This document shows, in pieces, positions 1 through 8,698 of a DNA stretch of 39,028 nucleotides (within the stretch, counting starts at the first letter, position 1; each line of letters opens with the position of its first letter). The position numbers and the translations under genes were made by a program. The notes under the pieces are model-generated. The model worked only from the letters and a program-made list of their open reading frames with translations, was not told the origin of the DNA and ran no database searches. The stretch comes from Bacteroidales bacterium (GTDB lineage: Bacteria; Bacteroidota; Bacteroidia; Bacteroidales; UBA932), in NCBI GenBank assembly GCA_017483985.1, contig JAFUUB010000047.1, positions 1 to 39,028 on the forward strand, read 5' to 3'.

Positions 1-334
1 GGATGGAGAACTTGTCCTGCGGATAGAGCAGGAAGGACGTCCCATGCTCCTGGTTGTAGGCATCCAGGTATGCCGCATCGTATTCCACCTTCACGTCCAC
101 GCCCTTCTTCGGAGCACGTCCGAGGGCGACGGCGACGGAAGTCTGGTAAGCGTCCTGCCGGAGATCGACGATATTGCTGACCTTGTTGGTCTTGCTGTCG
201 CGCAGCGTTGCCACGAGGTTCTCGATGTTGGCGTAAGCGCCTTCGTCGACATGGTCGATGACGATGTCATCGGCGCAGGAGGCCAGGGAGAGACCCAGGC
301 ACAGGGCAGCAGCGAAATAAAGTATCTTTTTCAT
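1..334 (-). CDS. DUF1735 lipoprotein, partial (C-terminus outside window)
   Basis: Only the first 111 or so codons are present; the gene runs off the left edge. The protein starts with a lipoprotein signal peptide ending LASC (Cys20), so it is probably anchored in the outer membrane. The segment after it (motifs NIVDLRQDAYQTSVAVAL and VEYDAAYLDAYNQEHG) is typical of the N-terminal DUF1735 domain. That domain occurs in SusE-position glycan-binding lipoproteins and also in front of the GH18 catalytic domain of EndoBT-3987-type endo-beta-N-acetylglucosaminidases. It is the last visible gene of the susC operon, following a DUF1735-LamG gene, which is the relative position of the GH18 endoglycosidase in the known high-mannose locus. 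The start at 334 is preferred over the ATG at 340 because the GGAGGA at 341-346 is 6 nt away. The catalytic part cannot be seen, so the function remains open. Confidence 0.7.
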   Translation of the reverse strand, partial: MKKILYFAAALCLGLSLASCADDIVIDHVDEGAYANIENLVATLRDSKTNKVSNIVDLRQDAYQTSVAVALGRAPKKGVDVKVEYDAAYLDAYNQEHGTSFLLYPQDKFSI

Positions 335-340
335 GTTCAT

Positions 341-346
341 TCCTCC
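341..346 (-). promoter_or_regulatory. Shine-Dalgarno of the partial DUF1735 gene
   Basis: On the minus strand GGAGGA stands 6 nt before the ATG at 334 and directly against an in-frame ATG at 340. The spacing decides for the inner ATG. Strong Shine-Dalgarno sequences are uncommon in Bacteroidetes. Confidence 0.65.
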
Positions 347-352
347 TTGGGT

Positions 353-1531
353 TTAATCTTCGGGAAGGCTGACTTTGGGCCACTTGGTAGGGTTGTCCAA
401 GGTCAGGTCGTTGCCATTGGGGCTGTAGTCCTTGAGGGTCGTACCGCCTCCGTCGTCCATCTTCCAGTAGGCAATCAGGCCTTCGGAAGCCGGGTCGACG
501 AAATAGAAATGGTTCGGCGCCTGGATCTCGGCCTGGCTCAGGCAGCGGTCCCAGATACGGACCTCTGACATTTCACCGTCGAGATAACGATCGCCGGCAT
601 AGGAATAACCCAGCCAGAAATAACGGCCGGAGACCTCGCCCTTGTCAGAGCCATAGGCGCCCCACGTAACCGAGTTACGTCCGCAGTTCTCGCCGTCCAG
701 GACCTTGCGTCCGTCGAAATAGACGGTCACGGTGCCGGCATCGAAGACGCAGGCGATGTGGGTCCATTTCCCAAGCTGGAGCTGCATGTTGGAATTGGTC
801 AGGTTGCGGGAAGACGCAATCTGGAGCTGGTTGTCCGGCACGCCGGCATCGCCGATACGGAGCAGGAAATGTCCTTCAACGCCCATGACCGTGGAGATCA
901 GGCGTCCGGCCTGGTTCTGACGGACCAGGGCTTCGGCCGTGAAATGGGTCATGTTGGTGAACTTCTCAGGGGTCTTCCAGACCTGGGCGGCCGCACGGTT
1001 CTCAGCCATGTTGCACACGACGTTGATCAGGGCCGCGCCCTTGAACACGTAGTAGACAACGGTCTTCGGGGCGATGACGTTGATGTCCGTGATGTTCTTC
1101 AGGACGACCGGCATGACATAGACCGTATTGCGGTCCAGTCCGCCGACACCCGGGAAGAGGATGGTCGCTTCGTTGGAAACGTTGGCGCCGGCGGCGATGG
1201 TCACTTCCGGACCGTCGATGACGCAGTTGTCATACGGGAGGGCCTGCACGTCGGGAGCCTCGTAGATCGTGCGGTAATTCTCCACGTAGGCCTGGTCGGC
1301 CACGAAGACACCGCCGATCGCTTCCTCCACAGGGAGGGCCGTGCCGATGGAGAGGGTACGGACCACCTCGGCGTCACCCGCCTTGACGAGGATTTCCTCC
1401 GCGGCGACACCGGTGTTGATATAGAGTTTGTTATCGAAATGGTGCTTCTCCATCGCATCCTTCTCGGTCTGGCAACCGGCCAGCACCGCAAGGCCTGCAA
1501 GGACGGAAAAAGCGTAATGCATCATTTTCAT
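353..1531 (-). CDS. DUF1735 and LamG domain lipoprotein, putative surface glycan-binding protein
   Basis: This 392-residue protein has a lipoprotein signal (LAGC, Cys20), an N-terminal DUF1735-like beta domain at about residues 35-165, and a C-terminal LamG/concanavalin-like jelly roll at about 190-360 (motifs WTHIACVFDAGTVTVYFDG and EVRIWDRCLS). Proteins of this build sit at the SusE/SusF position and are thought to help hold glycan at the cell surface; no catalytic motif is visible. It lies between the GH18-like gene and the partial DUF1735 gene in the susC operon. The start at 1531 (MKMMHYAF) is chosen over 1537 because GGAGGA at 1538-1543 then has 6-nt spacing, matching the other genes of the operon. 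Domain calls are firm; the bound ligand is inferred from context only. Confidence 0.85.
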   Translation of the reverse strand: MKMMHYAFSVLAGLAVLAGCQTEKDAMEKHHFDNKLYINTGVAAEEILVKAGDAEVVRTLSIGTALPVEEAIGGVFVADQAYVENYRTIYEAPDVQALPYDNCVIDGPEVTIAAGANVSNEATILFPGVGGLDRNTVYVMPVVLKNITDINVIAPKTVVYYVFKGAALINVVCNMAENRAAAQVWKTPEKFTNMTHFTAEALVRQNQAGRLISTVMGVEGHFLLRIGDAGVPDNQLQIASSRNLTNSNMQLQLGKWTHIACVFDAGTVTVYFDGRKVLDGENCGRNSVTWGAYGSDKGEVSGRYFWLGYSYAGDRYLDGEMSEVRIWDRCLSQAEIQAPNHFYFVDPASEGLIAYWKMDDGGGTTLKDYSPNGNDLTLDNPTKWPKVSLPED

Positions 1532-1537
1532 GGTCAT

Positions 1538-1546
1538 TCCTCCTTA
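1538..1546 (-). promoter_or_regulatory. Stop-embedded Shine-Dalgarno (TAAGGAGGA)
   Basis: On the minus strand the TAA stop of the GH18-like gene (1544-1546) runs straight into GGAGGA, which lies 6 nt before the ATG at 1531. A terminating ribosome would sit on the next start signal, so translational coupling is likely. Confidence 0.65.
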
Positions 1547-2650
1547 TTTTACAGGTGAAGGGTTCATGATGGAGATCGCCTTGTTTATCTGGGAATAAAC
1601 GTTGGTGATGTCATAGTAGTCAAACTGGGCATGGTCGACGCAGACACCCGCCTTGACATAGCCGACGGCCGGATCGACGGCCCAGTTGGCGGCTCCGACG
1701 ATGGCCGAGCCATCGGAGAAGATGCCGTTGGTGTTGGTCGGGTCCGTGATGTCGACGGCGGTCACGCCGATGATGACCCGGTCAGACGGGACATTCCCAC
1801 CGAGGGTCTTGTTGACGGCGAAGGACAGGCCGGTCCCGTTGGTCTCGGACAGAGCCGGAACGATGATGTACCGGGCAGCGGCGATGATCTTGTTCTCAGC
1901 CAGGATGTACTTCGGCGTACCCTCGAAGAAGACCAGGCTCTCCGGATGGGCGGCGACGAAATCGTCCACCTTGGAGAAGAAGGCCAGCTGGCGGGCGGTC
2001 ATGTCCGCCTTTTTCTCCTCGTTGTAAGAATTCGGATTGGCGGCGTTGAAGATGACATTGATGCCGTCGAAACCTTCGGCCGCAGGGATTTCCAGTTCCT
2101 TGGCGACACGTTCCTGCATCCAGGCGACGAAACGCTCCTGGGTGTCGGCGCCGCGGGGATCGGAGGCATATTTCTCCGCCTGGGCTTCCTTTTCCTCATC
2201 GGAGAGGGCGTCCCACTCAGCATTCTTGGCTTCGGTCTCATCGGCCAGGATGGCATTGTATTCCGCCAGCATCGCATCCCAACTGACATTCATCAGGGTC
2301 TTGACGCCCTTCTGTTCGCGGATTTCGGTCATTTCCTTGCGGATCTGGTCGTTGAGCAGGGACGGGTTGTTCAGGACGACGAAGTCCACGCTGTCCGGCA
2401 GGCAGGAGATATGGTCGGCACGGCCGGAGGGGGCCTCCGCCTTGTTGTCGAACTTGGCGATCAGCACCTGGTGCGCCGAAGCATGGTAATCCCGCAAAGA
2501 TTGCAGGTACTTGGCATACAGGTCCGGATTCTTGCTCTCCAGGGTCTCGTAGATCACGTTGACCGGTTCGGTCTCGGTCCACTTGTCGCAGGCAGAGAAG
2601 GCCATGAGGGCCGCAGCCATGAGCATCAGGGTTTTATTCATGTATTTCAT
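1544..2650 (-). CDS. GH18-fold lipoprotein with degenerate catalytic motif, probable glycan-binding protein
   Basis: The 368-residue protein has a lipoprotein signal (FSAC, Cys21). The body looks like the Bacteroidetes branch of GH18 found in N-glycan loci: strand motifs FVVLNN near residue 90, TLMNVSWD near 118, and FDGINVIFNA at 194-203. In active GH18 enzymes that last strand reads DxxDxDxE. Here D195 is kept, but the next Asp, the third Asp and the catalytic Glu are N198, I200 and N202, so hydrolysis is very unlikely. The simplest reading is a non-catalytic surface protein that keeps the sugar cleft as a binding site. It lies between susD and the LamG lipoprotein, the usual place for surface glycan-binding proteins. 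GGAGGA 7 nt upstream supports the start at 2650. The family call rests on motif recognition. Confidence 0.75.
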   Translation of the reverse strand: MKYMNKTLMLMAAALMAFSACDKWTETEPVNVIYETLESKNPDLYAKYLQSLRDYHASAHQVLIAKFDNKAEAPSGRADHISCLPDSVDFVVLNNPSLLNDQIRKEMTEIREQKGVKTLMNVSWDAMLAEYNAILADETEAKNAEWDALSDEEKEAQAEKYASDPRGADTQERFVAWMQERVAKELEIPAAEGFDGINVIFNAANPNSYNEEKKADMTARQLAFFSKVDDFVAAHPESLVFFEGTPKYILAENKIIAAARYIIVPALSETNGTGLSFAVNKTLGGNVPSDRVIIGVTAVDITDPTNTNGIFSDGSAIVGAANWAVDPAVGYVKAGVCVDHAQFDYYDITNVYSQINKAISIMNPSPVK

Positions 2651-2657
2651 GGTGTGT

Positions 2658-2666
2658 TCCTCCTTA
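2658..2666 (-). promoter_or_regulatory. Stop-embedded Shine-Dalgarno (TAAGGAGGA)
   Basis: The TAA stop of susD (2664-2666) continues into GGAGGA on the minus strand, 7 nt before the ATG at 2650. Confidence 0.65.
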
Positions 2667-4247
2667 CTTTACGTTGGGGTTGCAGTCGAACCAGGTACGG
2701 GTCGCCATCTCGTCGGGACCTCCGAGGAGACCGACGGCGGCACGCAGGTTCGCACCGTTGTTGATGTACTCGTCAGACGGGTATTTCATCCGGCGGGCGC
2801 CGAACTGGGAGTCTACCAGGCCGTTGGACTTGTTGCCCTCGGCGGTGGCGGGGAGGATGTGCGGGTAACCCGTACGGCGGATGTCGGCCCAGCTCTCGTT
2901 ACCGAGGAGCCAGTTGGCGATCCACTTCTGGATCAGGATCTTCTCCTGCTTGCGGGCGGTATCGGCGTTCTCTTCCCAGGCGATGGTCGCATCGGAGAGG
3001 GAACCGTCGTAGCTGTTGCTGCCGATCGGGTCGACATAGACGCCCGGCTTGCTGGTCGCATCGGCGATGTACGCCTCGGCGCCGGCTACGCCCCACTGGT
3101 CGAAGGACAGGCGGATGCCTTCCTCATAGAACTCCTTGGCGGAGCCGCCCATGTTGAAGCCGAAGACCGCGGCGGCTTCCGCTTTCAGGAAGGCCACTTC
3201 GGCCGCGTTCATCCACACGAACGGGTCGTCCATCTTGACGTTGACGGTGCTGTACTTGTGCATCACGTCGTTGGCCGGCATGACGATGCCGTGGCGCAGG
3301 CCCACATAGTCATAGCCTTCGAACTGGCTCTTGCCGAAGTAGGCGGCGCGGCGCGGGTCATTGTAGCCGTTCATGTAAGCGATGATGTCGGCTGCGGCCA
3401 TGGAGTCGCCGCCGTTGTATTCGACCTGGACCACATAGAACGGGTTCTTCGCATTGGCGTTGAAATTGTCATACCGGGCGTTGTCCTCGTTGGAAGACAG
3501 CAGGCCCGCCTCGCTGGCGACAGCCTCCTCGGCCGCCTTCTGCGCGGCGGTGCGGTCGGCATAGACCATGCGCATCGCCAGACGGAGTTTCAGGGAGTTG
3601 GCGAGTTTCGCCCACTTGGATACGTCGCCGTGGTAGACCACGTCGGCGGAAGCGTTGATGTTGCTGCCCCGGTTGGCGGCCAGTACCTTGATGGCCGCAT
3701 CCAGGTCTTCCAGCATGTGCTTATAGGCGTCTTCCTGGCTGTCATAGGCCACCTGGATCTTGCCGCCCACGCCGATCTGGCTGTACGGGATCGGGCCGTA
3801 GGTGTCGGCGACGCGGTGCAGGACCGCGACCTTGACCACATTGGCGATCGACAGGATGATGGGATCGTCCGTCATGTTCCGGACATCACCGTAGTTCGAG
3901 AAGAAGGTCGGGATGATGCGGTTGGAGGAAAGCAGGACGTTGGTCCAGTTGTCCGTCGGGTTGAAGTTCGAGATGGTATTGGCGAAACCCTGGTTGGAAT
4001 CAGCCAGGTAGCCGGCCATCGGACCGCCCAGCAGGCACTCGGTGAACTGCGTGGTATTGACGTCTTTGGAGATGACGGCGCTGGCCATGCCGGTCAGGGC
4101 GGCACGCAGGGCGTAGCCATCCCGGAGCATCTCGTCGTTGGTCACGCCGTAGGGATTGGAGTTGTACTGCTCGAAGTTCTTCGTGCAAGCTCCGGCCAGA
4201 AGGATCAGGGCAGCGGCGCCCCAGATTTTCAGGATATTCTTTTTCAT
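2664..4247 (-). CDS. SusD/RagB-family (SusD-like_2) nutrient-binding lipoprotein
   Basis: This 527-residue lipoprotein (LAGAC, Cys21) forms the lid of the SusC channel and presents glycan to it. The mature N-terminus NFEQYNSNPYGV, the motif RVADTYGPIPYSQ and the helical repeat character (for example WAKLANSLKLRLAMRM) are typical of the SusD-like_2 group. Trp/Tyr-rich C-terminal segments such as NWLLGNESWADIRRTGYPH are also typical. It follows susC with 13 nt between stop and start. The start at 4247 is chosen because GGAGGA then has 7-nt spacing; the adjacent ATG at 4250 has only 4 nt, and longer versions would run into the end of susC. The substrate (mannose-rich glycan) is inferred from the neighbouring GH92 and GH130 genes. 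Confidence 0.93.
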   Translation of the reverse strand: MKKNILKIWGAAALILLAGACTKNFEQYNSNPYGVTNDEMLRDGYALRAALTGMASAVISKDVNTTQFTECLLGGPMAGYLADSNQGFANTISNFNPTDNWTNVLLSSNRIIPTFFSNYGDVRNMTDDPIILSIANVVKVAVLHRVADTYGPIPYSQIGVGGKIQVAYDSQEDAYKHMLEDLDAAIKVLAANRGSNINASADVVYHGDVSKWAKLANSLKLRLAMRMVYADRTAAQKAAEEAVASEAGLLSSNEDNARYDNFNANAKNPFYVVQVEYNGGDSMAAADIIAYMNGYNDPRRAAYFGKSQFEGYDYVGLRHGIVMPANDVMHKYSTVNVKMDDPFVWMNAAEVAFLKAEAAAVFGFNMGGSAKEFYEEGIRLSFDQWGVAGAEAYIADATSKPGVYVDPIGSNSYDGSLSDATIAWEENADTARKQEKILIQKWIANWLLGNESWADIRRTGYPHILPATAEGNKSNGLVDSQFGARRMKYPSDEYINNGANLRAAVGLLGGPDEMATRTWFDCNPNVK

Positions 4248-4254
4248 CATTCGG

Positions 4255-4263
4255 TCCTCCTTA
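4255..4263 (-). promoter_or_regulatory. Stop-embedded Shine-Dalgarno (TAAGGAGGA)
   Basis: The TAA stop of susC (4261-4263) continues into GGAGGA on the minus strand, 7 nt before the ATG at 4247. It is the first of three identical junctions in this operon. Confidence 0.65.
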
Positions 4264-7200
4264 GAAATTAAGCCGTACATTGAAACCGAAATTACGCGTA
4301 CCCGGCATCATGAAGTAGTCGATGCCCTGGTAGTAGTTGTTGGTCGTCGTCGCCGTCGCTTCCGGGTCGAACGGAGCCTTGCAGTAGATCATCCACAGGT
4401 TGCGGCCGACCACCTGGACCGTCAGGTCGAACAGGTTCCAGAGCTTGGCCCGCGGGATCGTGTAGCCCACGGAAGCCTCGCTGAGGCGCACGTTGGTCGC
4501 ATCATAGGTATAGTACTGCGGGACCGTATCGCCGCCGCCGATGGCGGAATACCACTTGTTGGCGTCGATCAGGTCGGTGCCGTTGACATACAGGCCGCCG
4601 GCATCACGCGCCGCAGCGGAGAACTCGGACACGCCGAAGCGGTCGAGCATGGCCTGCGTACGGGAGAAGACGATGCCGCCCAGGCGGGCCTGGATCATCG
4701 CCGCCGCGGAGAAGTTGCCCAGGCGGAACTCATTCCGCCAGGCCATGTTGGCCTTGGGCAGGACGCTGCCGAGCTTGATGTAGTCGCCGAAGGAGGTGAA
4801 AGCCTCGGTGGCGATGGTACCGTTCTCGCTGACATAGACGTTGCCGCGGTTGTCGCGCTTGAGGTCGGCGCGGGAATAGACGTCACCGAGGGTGCCGCCT
4901 TCCTGCAGGATGAAGCGGGCATTGCCCAGGCCGCCCATGTTCAGGTAGTCCACGCTGAACTGCTCGCCGGTGACCGGGTTGGACACGTTCTGCGCCAGGG
5001 AGATGATCTTGTTGCGGTTGGTCGAGAAGGTATAGTTGGTGTTCCAGCCGAACTTGCCCCAGGTATGTTCGTAGCCCAGGGAGAGCTCGATACCGGTATT
5101 GCGGACGTTACCGGACTGGATATAGATATCGGAGTAACCGGAACCGCTGGAGATGCCCGGGTTGAAGGTCTGGTTCTTGGTATCGGTCAGGTACCAGGAA
5201 ATGTCGAAGCGGAAGCCCTTGCCGAAGCGGGACTGCAGACCGGCTTCATAGGAAGAGGTCATTTCCGGCTTGAGGTCGGAGACCGGGTAGGCCGTCTGGG
5301 TCTTCCAGGACTGCTGGCTGTTGTCCCACTCGTGGAGCGGGTTGGCGATCCAGCGCTGGTAGGACGTACCGACCTGGGCGTAGGAACCGCGGACCTTCAG
5401 GTATTCGATGAAGTCCGGCAGGTCAAGGGCCTGGGAAAGGACGGCGGAAAGACCGACGGAAGGATAGAAGAAGGAATGCTTGGTGGAGCCGGGGCCGAAC
5501 AAACGGGAATCCCAGTCGTTACGGGCCGTGAGGGTCAGGTACCAGGCGCTCTTGAAGCCAAGTTCGACGGAAGCGAAGAGGCTCTGGGTCTGGTCATGGT
5601 AACCGCCCTGGCCGTTGGTCGCCGCGCCGATGGCGTAGACGTTGAAGATGTTCGGGATGTTCTCCACGCCGTTGGAACCGTCGCCGATGCCGCCGCCGAC
5701 GGAAGACCAGTCATTGGTATAGTCGGACAGGATGGCACCGAGGTTGGCCTGGAGGTTCCAGTCGTCGGACAGGGCCTTGTGGATGTCGACCATGGCGTCG
5801 GCATAGGTCTGCTTGTCCGCAATGTTCTGGAGACCGTAGTATCCCTTGTCGGAACCGCCGGTCAGCAGGGCGTTGGTCGTCGCGTGGTAGCGCTCCTCGT
5901 ACTTGGTCGCCGTGTTGTCGATGCGGATCCGGCCGGTCGCGCTGATCCAGTCAGCGATCTTCCAGGTCAGGCCGGCGGAGGCCATGTAACGGTCCTTCTT
6001 GTTGGTACGCAGGTCGCGGTAGTTGATCCAGTACGGGTTCTGCATCACGATACCACCGTCACCGGAGGGCCAGTACTGGGTATAGATGTGGCGGCCGCTG
6101 TCCCAGCGCTCGTACATCCGGATGTCCTCCCAGGAGTCGCCGCGCGGGAACAGGTACGCACTGACCAGCGGGTTGTTGTACAGACCCTGGTTGATCATGT
6201 TGCGGTCGTTCTGGCGGACATACTGGAAGCTCAGGTCAAGCATCAGCTTGTCGTCCAGGAAGTTGGTCGTATTGCGGATGGAGAAGTTGTAGCGGTTGTA
6301 CGCGTTGTTCGGGACCGTACCGCGGGCATTGATCGCCGCGGCGGACAGATAGGTCTGGTTCTTTTCGGTACCCGTCGAGAAAGAAACGCTCTCGGTCGTG
6401 GTCACGCCGGTCTTGAAATAGTCCTTGGCCGGATCGTAACCCATATAGGAAAGGTCGTTCAGCTTGCGGCCCCAGCTGTAGACGGAGGAGCCTTCGGAGG
6501 AAAGGTAGTCGCCCGTACCGTAACGGTCCTGGAATTTCGGGAGGAAGGTCACGTTGGAAATCTCCGTATTGCTGGCCACGGTCAGCGACGTCTTGCCGGC
6601 GGCACCCTTCTTCGTCGTGATTACGATGGCACCGTTCGCACCGTCCTGGCCGTAAAGGGCCGCTGCGGCCGCACCGGTCAGCACGGTCATGGACTCGATG
6701 TCTTCCGGGTTGAGGTCGGCGATCGGGTCGGTATAGCCGTTGGAACCGAATTCCGTGCTCGCGCTGCGGTTGATCGCGGACATCGGCACGCCGTCGATGA
6801 CATACAGGGCGTTGGAGGACTTGGTAATGGACTTGGAACCGCGCATGACGGCCTTGGTCGCACCGCCGACACCGGCGGAAGAGGCGTTGATCACCAGACC
6901 GGCGGCCTTGCCGCTCAGGGAGTTGATGAAGTTGGCGTCCTTGTTGGCGAGGATTTCGTCAGACTTGACTTCCTGCACATTGTAGGACAGGGCTTTCTGG
7001 GCACGGCGGATACCGAGGGCGGTCACGACGGTCCCTTCGAGCATTTCGGTCTCTTCGGACAGGGTCACATTGAAGGTCCGGCGTCCGTCCAGGGGCATTT
7101 CAACCGCGGCATAGCCGAGGCTGGAGAATTCGAGGACACGGTTCTCACTGCCTTCCGGCAGTTCGAAGGAGAAGTTACCGTCCAGGTCCGTACTGGCACC

Positions 7201-7659
7201 GACGGTGGTTCCCTTGAGCATGACGGCTCCGCCGATCACCGGCTCACCGTTCTGGTCCAGCAGACGGCCGCTGACCGTCGAAGTTTTTCTCGGCTGCTGG
7301 GGGGCCGTGCGGGTCAGTTCCCTGACCCTTTCTTCCGAAATCGGGCGGTTGGAGATGATGATGTTCGTCTCGGTGATCCGGTACTGGATACCGGTTCCCT
7401 TGAAAATCTCATCCAGGGCCGCCGCGACCGGCATGTCCGTCACGTTGACGCTGACAGTCCTGTTCAAGTCGACCTGGTCGTTCAAGAACAGATACCTGGA
7501 CTGGCGTTCCACGGCGTCGAGCACCTGCTCGAGGTTGCCACGCATCTTGAGCGTGATCCCTCCCTGGCCCTGCGCGCCCGCCGGAACGACGAGCAGAAGT
7601 GCCAGGAACGCTGCGGCCACGACCTGTTTCCAGGTTTTGCTGAATAGGCTTTTACGCAT
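4261..7659 (-). CDS. SusC/RagA TonB-linked outer membrane transporter with STN domain
   Basis: The 1132-residue protein imports oligosaccharide through the outer membrane using TonB energy, together with the SusD next to it. The order is: signal peptide to about residue 30 (PAGAQ), STN domain at about 45-102, carboxypeptidase-regulatory-like domain at about 126-198 (STVSGRLLDQNGEP), TonB-box region near 209-219 (GTVVTALGIRR), plug (DEILANKDANFINSLSGKAAGL), then the barrel ending in Phe (NVRLNF). The STN domain marks transporters that signal to a FecR-type anti-sigma factor, and a fecR gene lies 32 nt upstream in the same direction, so it probably reports glycan arrival to the ECF sigma factor. 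Length is in the normal range for SusC with STN. No Shine-Dalgarno precedes this start, unlike the genes downstream. Confidence 0.96.
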   Translation of the reverse strand: MRKSLFSKTWKQVVAAAFLALLLVVPAGAQGQGGITLKMRGNLEQVLDAVERQSRYLFLNDQVDLNRTVSVNVTDMPVAAALDEIFKGTGIQYRITETNIIISNRPISEERVRELTRTAPQQPRKTSTVSGRLLDQNGEPVIGGAVMLKGTTVGASTDLDGNFSFELPEGSENRVLEFSSLGYAAVEMPLDGRRTFNVTLSEETEMLEGTVVTALGIRRAQKALSYNVQEVKSDEILANKDANFINSLSGKAAGLVINASSAGVGGATKAVMRGSKSITKSSNALYVIDGVPMSAINRSASTEFGSNGYTDPIADLNPEDIESMTVLTGAAAAALYGQDGANGAIVITTKKGAAGKTSLTVASNTEISNVTFLPKFQDRYGTGDYLSSEGSSVYSWGRKLNDLSYMGYDPAKDYFKTGVTTTESVSFSTGTEKNQTYLSAAAINARGTVPNNAYNRYNFSIRNTTNFLDDKLMLDLSFQYVRQNDRNMINQGLYNNPLVSAYLFPRGDSWEDIRMYERWDSGRHIYTQYWPSGDGGIVMQNPYWINYRDLRTNKKDRYMASAGLTWKIADWISATGRIRIDNTATKYEERYHATTNALLTGGSDKGYYGLQNIADKQTYADAMVDIHKALSDDWNLQANLGAILSDYTNDWSSVGGGIGDGSNGVENIPNIFNVYAIGAATNGQGGYHDQTQSLFASVELGFKSAWYLTLTARNDWDSRLFGPGSTKHSFFYPSVGLSAVLSQALDLPDFIEYLKVRGSYAQVGTSYQRWIANPLHEWDNSQQSWKTQTAYPVSDLKPEMTSSYEAGLQSRFGKGFRFDISWYLTDTKNQTFNPGISSGSGYSDIYIQSGNVRNTGIELSLGYEHTWGKFGWNTNYTFSTNRNKIISLAQNVSNPVTGEQFSVDYLNMGGLGNARFILQEGGTLGDVYSRADLKRDNRGNVYVSENGTIATEAFTSFGDYIKLGSVLPKANMAWRNEFRLGNFSAAAMIQARLGGIVFSRTQAMLDRFGVSEFSAAARDAGGLYVNGTDLIDANKWYSAIGGGDTVPQYYTYDATNVRLSEASVGYTIPRAKLWNLFDLTVQVVGRNLWMIYCKAPFDPEATATTTNNYYQGIDYFMMPGTRNFGFNVRLNF

Positions 7660-7691
7660 GAGTTCTTTTTGGTTGTTTATAAATAAAAGTG

Positions 7692-8639
7692 TTATTTGAT
7701 GATGATCGTATTCTTGTCGAAGTCCCGCTCATAGACGAAGTCCGCCGCGACCTGGAGCACCTCCAGGGCATGATCGATGCCGTCCGAGATCCGGATCTTA
7801 CCACGCGTGTAACTGATCGTCGGCATTTCATCACAGTCAAGGATGATCTTCACATTGAAGGCATTCTCGAACTTGCGCATCAGGGCATCAAACGGGATGT
7901 CGGAAACATCGATCAGGCCCTCGGTCCAGCAATCCACCGCCGAAGGGTTCGTCACGCGGGTCTTGGTCAACCGGCCGTCCTTCAGGGCAAGACGCTCGTC
8001 CGGCTGCAGGTCGACGGTTCCCCGCGACCGTTTGTCCTGCGCCACGACCCGTCCGCGAAGCAGCGTTACCGCAAAAGCCTGCTCCGTCTCATCCACCTCG
8101 ACGTCGAAACGCGTGCCCAGCACCTTGACGGTGGAAGCGAAGGTCTCGACATAGAAGGGATGTCTCTCATCCTTGGCGACGTCCAGCAGGACCTCGCCGC
8201 GCCGGACCGTCAGCCGGCGGTCCTTGCGGCCGAACACCCGCGGACGCTCGATTTCGGTTCCGCCGTTCAGCCACATCTTCGTGCCGTCTTCCAGATCCAA
8301 CTGCAGGCTCTCTCCCTGCGGCACCCGGATGATCTCCGTCTGGGCCGCCAGCCGGTCTACGGTCACATGGCGCTGATGGACGGATACCCCGACCAGCAGG
8401 GCGACGGCTGCCGCCACACCACCGGCCCACAGGGCCATACGGTTCCACCGCGAAACGGCACGGACCTCTTTCCGCGAGGACTCGCCGTACAGGGTCATGC
8501 CATTGTAGATATTGTGCATCTGGCGGTACATCTCCTTCCGGGAACCGTCCGGGTCGTCGGCAAGCCAGCGCCGGATCTCCGCTTCCTCTTTCGGAGAGCA
8601 CGAGCCTTTGAGATATTTCAACAACTGATAGGAATCCAT
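7692..8639 (-). CDS. FecR-family anti-sigma factor
   Basis: This 315-residue inner-membrane protein has a cytoplasmic N-terminal part (MDSYQLLKYLKG, then an acidic helix around RRWLADDPDG), one transmembrane segment at about residues 68-87, a periplasmic FecR domain (motifs QGESLQLDLEDGTKMWLNGGTE and TVKVLGTRFDVEV) and a C-terminal DUF4974-type domain ending in DFVYERDFDKNTIIIK. That last part has the fold expected to contact an STN domain. It should hold the ECF sigma factor, encoded divergently, inactive until the SusC STN domain signals. The start is set at the ATG at 8639; an upstream TTG at 8657 is in frame but would add six residues without better support. It is the first gene of the minus-strand operon. 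Confidence 0.92.
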   Translation of the reverse strand: MDSYQLLKYLKGSCSPKEEAEIRRWLADDPDGSRKEMYRQMHNIYNGMTLYGESSRKEVRAVSRWNRMALWAGGVAAAVALLVGVSVHQRHVTVDRLAAQTEIIRVPQGESLQLDLEDGTKMWLNGGTEIERPRVFGRKDRRLTVRRGEVLLDVAKDERHPFYVETFASTVKVLGTRFDVEVDETEQAFAVTLLRGRVVAQDKRSRGTVDLQPDERLALKDGRLTKTRVTNPSAVDCWTEGLIDVSDIPFDALMRKFENAFNVKIILDCDEMPTISYTRGKIRISDGIDHALEVLQVAADFVYERDFDKNTIIIK

Positions 8640-8698
8640 GGTTCGGGTTTTTAACAATTAATATGACACGCCAGCCGGACCGCCGGACCCCTGTTTCC

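Noticed and set aside
4156..7647. A very long open frame on the plus strand opposite susC, and similar long frames opposite GH130/GH92 (9429-12737, 12686-14917), opposite the TonB receptor (21281-24229) and opposite the Oar genes
   Set aside because: They are mirror frames of GC-rich coding DNA with a strong third-position bias. They show no domains, signal peptides or start context, while the opposite strand carries clear family genes over the same bases.
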